A stretch of 64,000 bases of DNA from Parasitella parasitica (Eukaryota > Mucoromycota > Mucoromycetes > Mucorales > Mucoraceae). The stretch is from assembly GCA_025201805.1 (NCBI GenBank), contig MU619244.1, positions 7,729 through 71,728 of the forward strand, read 5' to 3'. A program made the position numbers and the translations under genes. The notes under the pieces are model-generated. The model worked only from the letters and a program-made list of their open reading frames with translations, ran no database searches and had not been told where the DNA came from. The first letter of the stretch is position 1, and every line of letters starts with the position of its first letter. Of this stretch, positions 57,989-64,000 are shown piece by piece.

Positions 57989-59672
57989 ATGGATGAATTC
58001 AATACCTGTGTCATTTGCTCTGAAAATTGGAAGAAAACAGGAAGTCATCAAGCAGTTAGTTTGGCTTGTGGCCATTTATTCGGAAAAAAGTAAATCGACA
58101 TGTAGATGTTCGAAACACGCAAACTAAGGCTCAAGAATTCCTTGTAGATGCATTGAACGATGGATACAGGATTGTGGAAGAAAATATGGCGCCAAGGGCA
58201 TTAGTTGTCCCATGTGCATGTAATAAACAATTTTATGCATTAGAATAGATCATGCAAACATGCTTATCACAATGTAGGAAGACTGCGCGCTTGACAGATC
58301 TTCGTAATGTTATCCCGTCAAGAATTACAGCAAAAGATACTGCTGTATCAGATAGACTGAAAGCAGAACTCGACAGAAAAAAAAAACAAGTTAAAGAGGA
58401 TGAACGATCACTAGATAATTCTCGATTAGCATTAGCTGTGCTTGCTAACCAGATCAAATCACAAGAGGCGCAACTCAAATATAGGTGAGTATTAAAGATA
58501 TCACCAAATGTGTAGCCCTCATCTGTCTAACCAGCTGAAATTCAACAGAGCAGAGCGATTAATCAGTACGCCGTTATCTCAACCTCAGCCCAGCAATACT
58601 CAAAGCAAGCCCATAGACAAGCCAAGATTAAAGCGCTATGCAATCTTCTTTTCACATCACCTTTCTGGAAATCGAAATGTATCTAGAGTCATGGATTTTG
58701 ACACGTCAAATAAACTATCGTATATATCATTCAAATCGACCGAATCAGAATATGGAGTATTGAAGTTGAACCCACAGGATCCAAAGAATACTGACTTCAC
58801 CCCTGTCCATACCAGTCCTATCAAAGATATCAAATACAGCGATCTTGGCTTGATCATGACAGCCAGCTTGGACAAGTCATTGCAATTTACATCTGCTACA
58901 TCTAATACTGTGACAGGTAGTATACCACTGCCATCACCAGGCTGGTCATGCTGCTATGACCCAAACGATGAATATAAAGCTATTTGCGGGTTAGCAGATA
59001 GTACAGTGATGGTTTACGACAGGCGCAATACAAAATCATTTCTGCAAAAATACCAATCTCCATCAATATTACCGACGCCACTACATTCGCTGTTTGCCAG
59101 AAATGTCAATCATGAACCAACCCTTTATTGTTCCAACTTGAAGCAAACATTTACCTGGGATGCTCGCTCTAGTTGCAAATTATGGGACCTCAATCAACAC
59201 ACTGGCAAGTAAATTTCTCTTGTTATATTCCAAGAAATAGCAACTAATCGACCTATCAATCACTCCAAAAGGCTATAACCCGTACTCGTTTTCTAGTCAT
59301 AAAGGTACAGATCAAGGAAACTATGTCCTCCTGTCTTCTAGAGACAAAACATCTACTAAGCATCAAATCATTGACGTTGACTCCAACACTAACATCCCTA
59401 CCGTTTTAACTACCGTGAAGTCTGTCGCTCCACAAAATAGCCTTACTAAAACGTTTTCGTATACCCCTCAGGATAGCACTGATAGCCCAATAATTGCCTA
59501 TAGTGATCAAGTTGCGGGTTCCCTGAATCTAGCGAGAAATGATGGTGTGTTCCAGCATTTTAATATACACAACTGTCCTCTGGATATTGGACTATTCAAT
59601 GACGAACATTTAGCTTTTCTAACTGACAATAGGTTTTTTCTTATGAAGCCATTGTACGATACTGAGCAATAA
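57989..59672 (+). CDS. E3 ubiquitin ligase RFWD3 homologue (RING plus WD40)
   Basis: RFWD3 ubiquitinates RPA and RAD51 at stalled forks and interstrand crosslinks in animals. Exons 57989..58089, 58148..58219, 58278..58484, 58549..59204 and 59272..59672 give 478 aa. The RING is spread over three exons: CVICSENWKKTGSHQAVSLA, CGHLFGKKCIERWIQDCGRK, then ISCPMCMKTARLTDLRNVIP. A coiled coil follows (RLKAELDRKKKQVKEDERSL). WD40 repeats occupy about residues 160-478 (DFTPVHTSPIKDIKYSDLGL, MTASLDKSLQFTS, SPGWSCCYDPND, CGLADSTVMVYDRRNT). The last intron has a GC donor (G|GCAAGT at 59205), which restores HTG-YNPYSFSSHKGTD. It is shorter than human RFWD3 (774 aa) because the N-terminal SQ-rich region is missing. 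Confidence 0.87.
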
Positions 59673-60748
59673 CTCTCAATTGTTTTAAAGACTGTTATAC
59701 ATTACAGACACCTTTACTCTCTTGTGCTGTATAGCTCAAATAAATATTGATACCTCCTCTCTGCATTAATATTTGATGTTTGTACACAATAATAATAAAT
59801 CGTAGCTAACAGTATTTTGCATCGTGCAATTTTATTATTCACCCAAGATAAGCAAAGATGTACATACTAGAAGAAAGGATAATAAATTCAAAATGAACGA
59901 TTAGGCCTGCTTCGCGAAGCGAAGCTGCTCAAAAGACATTGTTTTTCTGTTCAGTTTGAACTGACGCTAGTACTCAAGCTGTCCAAACTCATCATCACAC
60001 TGCCCTTAACGATGGTGACCTCATTAACGAACAGTTATCCTTCTAATGACGATGTGAAGCCTGTATTACATTATCCACTTCGCTACTGTATAACGAAATA
60101 GGTAGTTTTTGGTCCCTAACTTCGACTAAAGACAACGCCAGCTATCCAAGATTTGACATAATGCATAGCGTCATACACTGGCGTCATTAACTCCACCAGA
60201 AGATGTATACATTGTTCCGTTGCATGCCTATACACAAACGGTTGGCTACAGAAAATGCCAATTTTCATACAAAAAATACATAGAAACACCAAGATATTTG
60301 CCTAAATATATTTGCATGAAGCCTTTTCGCATACTTGTTTGATACTTCCAAGATCAAAGGTGAGGCATATGTGGAAACTTATCTACAGAAGTATTTATTT
60401 TTTGATTAAAACAGAAGTTTTTCTTGCCACGATAAACTGCTACTTTCAATATGTCATATAATTCAACAACGACATCAATCATTTTTACAGCTTTCTAGTT
60501 TAAGCAACCTGACAGATCCAACGAAAAATCGAAATCAAATTCAAAATTTTTCAGTTCGGTTCTAATTTCGAGTTTAACTCGCTAAAAGCTAATTGGAATA
60601 AATAGCTACATTATGGATTGTTTTTGCTTTGCAACTTGCAAAGACTTAAAAATCCGCGTTCGCTCAAAAACTTGTGTTCCCTGAAATAAAGCATAATTAA
60701 AAACACCGTTTAAATTTTACATTCTCTTTCTTGAACAAAACTATTCGG
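59673..60748. other. intergenic region with repeat B copy
   Basis: No supported gene. It contains the second copy of dispersed repeat B (60003-60288) and AT-rich sequence upstream of VPS52. Confidence 0.45.
60003..60288 (+). repeat. dispersed repeat family B, copy 2
   Basis: Same orientation as 21955-22216. Landmarks are CCTTCTAATGACGATG, CTAACTTCGACTAAAGACA, GCTATCCAAGATTTGACA and AATGCCAATTTTCATACA. Small indels relative to copy 1 show that both copies are old. Confidence 0.65.
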
Positions 60749-63621
60749 ATGAGCGTATCATTAAATGAAAAGCCAAAGATGAGCAAGTCAACATCACAGA
60801 AAACTCTACCGCCTATTCCATTTGGAGATGAAGACATCAGTACTAACAACGGCAAACTAGAACAAACCAACCCAAACGCTTTGGAAGAGCTAGACATACT
60901 TTTAAGAGAACCGGCACTTGGAGGGGAACCCAGTAAAGAAGTATATTTCATCATTTAAATCAAGAGGAGTAATGTGCGCGATATTAACATGATATTTTTC
61001 TTTTAAAAAGTATACCAACAGTGTGTCTGACAGTGACGAAGATTCCCTAGACGTTGAAGACTTTGACTTCAATCAAATATCTTTCGACGAAGTAGATGGT
61101 AATAGTATGAATCAAGACGATTCGTTGTTATACTAAAAAAAAAAAAAAACGCTTCAGATCAAATCTTGGCATTCCAAGAGGACAAAATAGTGAGTCAAGC
61201 TCTTGAAAATGAAATGGATTTGCGTGAATATGCAAGGCAGATTGCGCAAGAGAAAGCATCGGTACAGCGAGACCTCGAGAACAACTGTAAATAAAGATAT
61301 AATGGACTAACAACATGGAATACTGATTTTTTTCATTGGCAGACCTCGAACATGTTCAATCATTCGTCGATTTGCACACAGAGATCCAGGTAAATTGGAC
61401 ACAAACCCGTCAAGCAAAATACTGACATAATGTCAACTGCAGACATGTGATGAAGTTTTAGGCCGTATGGAAGAGTTATTGAGCGTATTTCAAAGCGATC
61501 TCGGTAATATTAGTGGAGAAATTCAAAATTTGCAGCAGCAATCCACGTTCATGAGCGTCAAATTAAAGAATCGAAAGACAGTGGAGGGTAGATTAGGGAA
61601 AGCACTACAAGGAATGGTGATCCCGCCATTTGTTATCAAAAAAATCACAGAGGGAGAGGTGGATGAAGTATGGCTAGAGTATTTGTTGACTATCAACAAA
61701 CAAATGAGATTTGTCAAGGCAAATCAGCATAGGCCCATCAAAGCTTTACGCAATGTTGGACCAGAACTCGAGAAATTACGTCTGAAAGCAGCTGCAACCA
61801 TCCGAGACTTTTTTGTTTCACGAATTCAATTTTTGTGCGTACCTAATGCCAATATTCAAATCATGCAGCAATCTGTCTTTTTGAAATACAAAGAATTACA
61901 TTTTTTTCTGTTAGAAAGACATCACGAAGCTGCCAGAGAGATTAGACAATCGTATATGAATTCGTTAAGGTGGTATTTTCAAAATCATTTTGAAAGATAC
62001 AGTAAGGGACTATCAAAGCTTCAGGTAAGCATTCGGTGGGGGGGGGGTGGAGAGGTGTGGATAGTATCTCCCTGTAATTGACAAGACCTACTTTTAGACT
62101 GCTTCAGCCGATAAAACTGATTTGATCGGTGCAGAGGAAAGCAATCGCAAAGGAGGGTTATTTGGGACAAACAAGGTAACCTTAAAGGATAAGACAAATC
62201 TGTTTGCCTTAGGCGATCGAAGCGACACCTTGAGGATACAAGATCCTGGCGTTATTCTTGTACATGTTGCTGAAGCGAAAGAGCAGGTAAGAGTGTATCA
62301 AAGAGAGTCTTTTTAGTGCTTGTATTTGCTAATTGGTTTGTATATCAATAGAAATACCAGTTCGAACAGCTATTCAGAAGTTTCAACCTTACACTAATCG
62401 ATAACGCCAGTTCTGAATACCTATTTATTTACGAGTTTTTTTCCAGAGATCCGAAAACAGCCGCTGATACTGCAAAACTCATCTTTCAATTTATCTTTGA
62501 ACCTACAGACAAAGTTGGCATGGTAATACTATACAAATCGATCTACATGGATGGGGGTTATTGACTACAGAGCTAGAACTTTACAAAAAATTACGTTGAA
62601 AACTCATATGACGCAGTTGGCCTCTTATTATGTATTCGCATCAACACGCAGTTAGCGTTGGAGCTGCAACGGAGAAGAGTACCAGCGTTAGAAGGCTACA
62701 CAAATGCAACGAATATGTTGTTATGGCCAAGATTCCAGCATGTGATGTCCCTGCATATAGAAAGCTTGAAAAAAATGTTCAACAGCAAATCAGTAATGAG
62801 TGCAGTCAAAGACATTCATCCACATTATGTAGCGTATTTCAAAAAGATGGTTAGGCACAAACTTTGCTGACCATTTTTTATAGATTACAAGGCGTTATTC
62901 TGAATTTGCGGCATCGCTGCTTGTGTTGAACGACGGCTATGATGATGCCATTTTATCAAAAAGGTACTGTAACATCTGACATTTTGTGAAATCACACACT
63001 GATAGCACATGCAGTGTTCATAAGCTTCGCGATGAATTTGAAGCAGTGTTATCACGCATGTCACACGAGTTTCCAGAATCACCTAGACGAATTGCATTCC
63101 TTATCAACAACTATGACTTGATAGTTTCGGTTTTCCAGGTAAGAACGTTGTTGAATGAATGATTTAAGCTGTGGCTAAATCATGTTTGGGTGTAGGGGAC
63201 ACATAGTCGAGCAGTCGATGGCGAACTAGACTACATGAAGCAGTTGCTAGCGTTGCAAACCAATGCATTTGTTGACGAGCAGCTTAAACCCTACTTTGGA
63301 GCACTAATCGATCTAGTCAAAAAATCAGAACACATACAAGATTTGACAACAATTGAGATACTTGATCTCGAAAGAATAGCAGCACATTTTTCACAAACAT
63401 GGCGACAATCGCTTAAATCAATCAATGCATCAGTCATACAGTATTTCTCGAATTTCAAGAATGGAACAACAGTGTTACATGCAGTATTGGGTCAACTAAT
63501 TGTCTATTATACCAAGTTTCTGGATATCTTGGAGAAAAGAGGGGGAGGAGCTTCGCGTATTCAGCCAGTCGGTGTACAGACATTGATGGTAGAAATCAAA
63601 AAGTTTAGAAGTACATTTTGA
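60749..63621 (+). CDS. VPS52: GARP complex subunit VPS52 (SAC2 family)
   Basis: Core subunit of the Golgi-associated retrograde protein (GARP) tether, which receives endosome-derived vesicles at the trans-Golgi. Eleven exons all close in phase: 60749..60940, 61011..61098, 61158..61286, 61343..61389, 61443..62024, 62098..62286, 62352..62522, 62577..62849, 62884..62963, 63015..63138 and 63196..63621, giving 766 aa. The first 100 residues are disordered. The family core starts at YLEHVQSFVDLHTEIQTCDE, EELLSVFQSDLGNISGEIQN and LKNRKTVEGRLGKALQGMVI, then PPFVIKKI. Downstream are SYDAVGLLLCIRIN, LALELQRRRVPALEGYTNAT, MSHEFPESPRRIAFLINNYD and LDYMKQLLALQTNAFVDEQL. The exon 7-8 junction uses the second of two nearby AGs (GCTAG at 62576) to keep the frame. 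Confidence 0.92.
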
Positions 63622-64000
63622 AAGTTGATTATTAAATAAATGTCTACCCACAATTTGGGTGGCTGGCAGTAGACTTTATAACCAACCTGTCACGGAGTAG
63701 GATGATATCTTTAACATCGTTATTAGATAGAGCTTGGAATCGGCAATAAGAGGATTATCAAGTGTGGACACGCGATGAAGATTTATTTTCTAAATTCTAA
63801 ATTCGAAATTCAATGAAATTGAGGAATCCGTGAGTTAATGCTGTATACATCGTTAACTTTTTGTGATCTGGATGTCCTTCTAACAATGTGTGACATCCAA
63901 AGTTGCCCTAGGGTGTTTGGGTGAGGGGCTTAACCCCTCTTCCAAGGACCTAAGTCATGAAGTTTTTGACATTTGCTTTCTTCTATCAATATGCCTCCTG
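63622..64000. other. 3' flank of VPS52 to window end
   Basis: No gene seen. AATAAA at about 63636 fits polyadenylation of VPS52. A short perfect stem-loop (GAGGGG-CTTAA-CCCCTC, about 63923-63939) lies near the end. Confidence 0.45.

Overview
The window looks like a draft nuclear contig from a Mucoromycota (Mucorales-type) filamentous fungus. Four things point that way. Genes are dense and carry many short spliceosomal introns (about 40-80 nt, usually GTAAGT...YAG). The intergenic DNA is AT-rich and full of long A/T runs. The gene set mixes fungal hallmarks (STE12, PAK/Cla4, alpha-arrestin, DUF1752, Dal5-type MFS) with genes that early-diverging fungi share with animals but budding yeast lacks (RFWD3, STYX, NUDCD1, SUGCT-like CoA-transferase, UBTD). 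There are also decayed Ty3/gypsy, TNP2/Plavaka-like, pogo-like and possibly Fanzor/TnpB-like elements. Three runs of N (10, 30 and 10 nt) mark assembly gaps. The species cannot be named from sequence alone.

Layout. 1-6.4 kb is a transposon graveyard: a 5'-truncated, stop- and frameshift-containing Ty3/gypsy pol with the start of its 3' LTR, gene-free AT-rich DNA with a dispersed repeat, then a TNP2-like transposase relic whose 3' end is cut by one end of a pogo-like element. 6.5-21.2 kb is a compact housekeeping block: CoA-transferase (-), NUDCD1 (-), RINT1/Tip20 (+), STYX-like phosphatase (+), MFS transporter (-), TPR/F-box/LRR protein (+), alpha-arrestin (+). 21.2-33.2 kb is sparser: a DUF1752 protein, a wax-ester/diacylglycerol acyltransferase and a C2H2 factor, then 4.6 kb without intact genes that holds a possible Fanzor-like relic. 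33-42 kb has an uncharacterised ORF, NDC80 (-), UBTD (-), a 4'-phosphopantetheinyl transferase (-), a small CaaX-box protein (-) and a C-terminally membrane-anchored protein (+). 42.7-54.7 kb has a flavin amine oxidase (-), STE12 (-), a PAK kinase with PH and CRIB domains (+) and a CRZ1-like C2H2 factor (-). 56-63.6 kb has two consecutive RING proteins (one acidic, one RFWD3) and VPS52.

Functional themes. Membrane traffic is represented by RINT1/Tip20 (Golgi-to-ER tethering), VPS52 (GARP, endosome-to-TGN) and the arrestin (permease ubiquitination). Ubiquitin biology is represented by the F-box protein, two RING proteins, UBTD and the PPxY arrestin. STE12 and a PAK-family kinase, the ends of the classical filamentation/mating MAPK route, are divergent neighbours. 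Most exon-intron models were built by hand from splice signals and reading-frame continuity. They close in phase for nearly all genes; the exceptions are noted.
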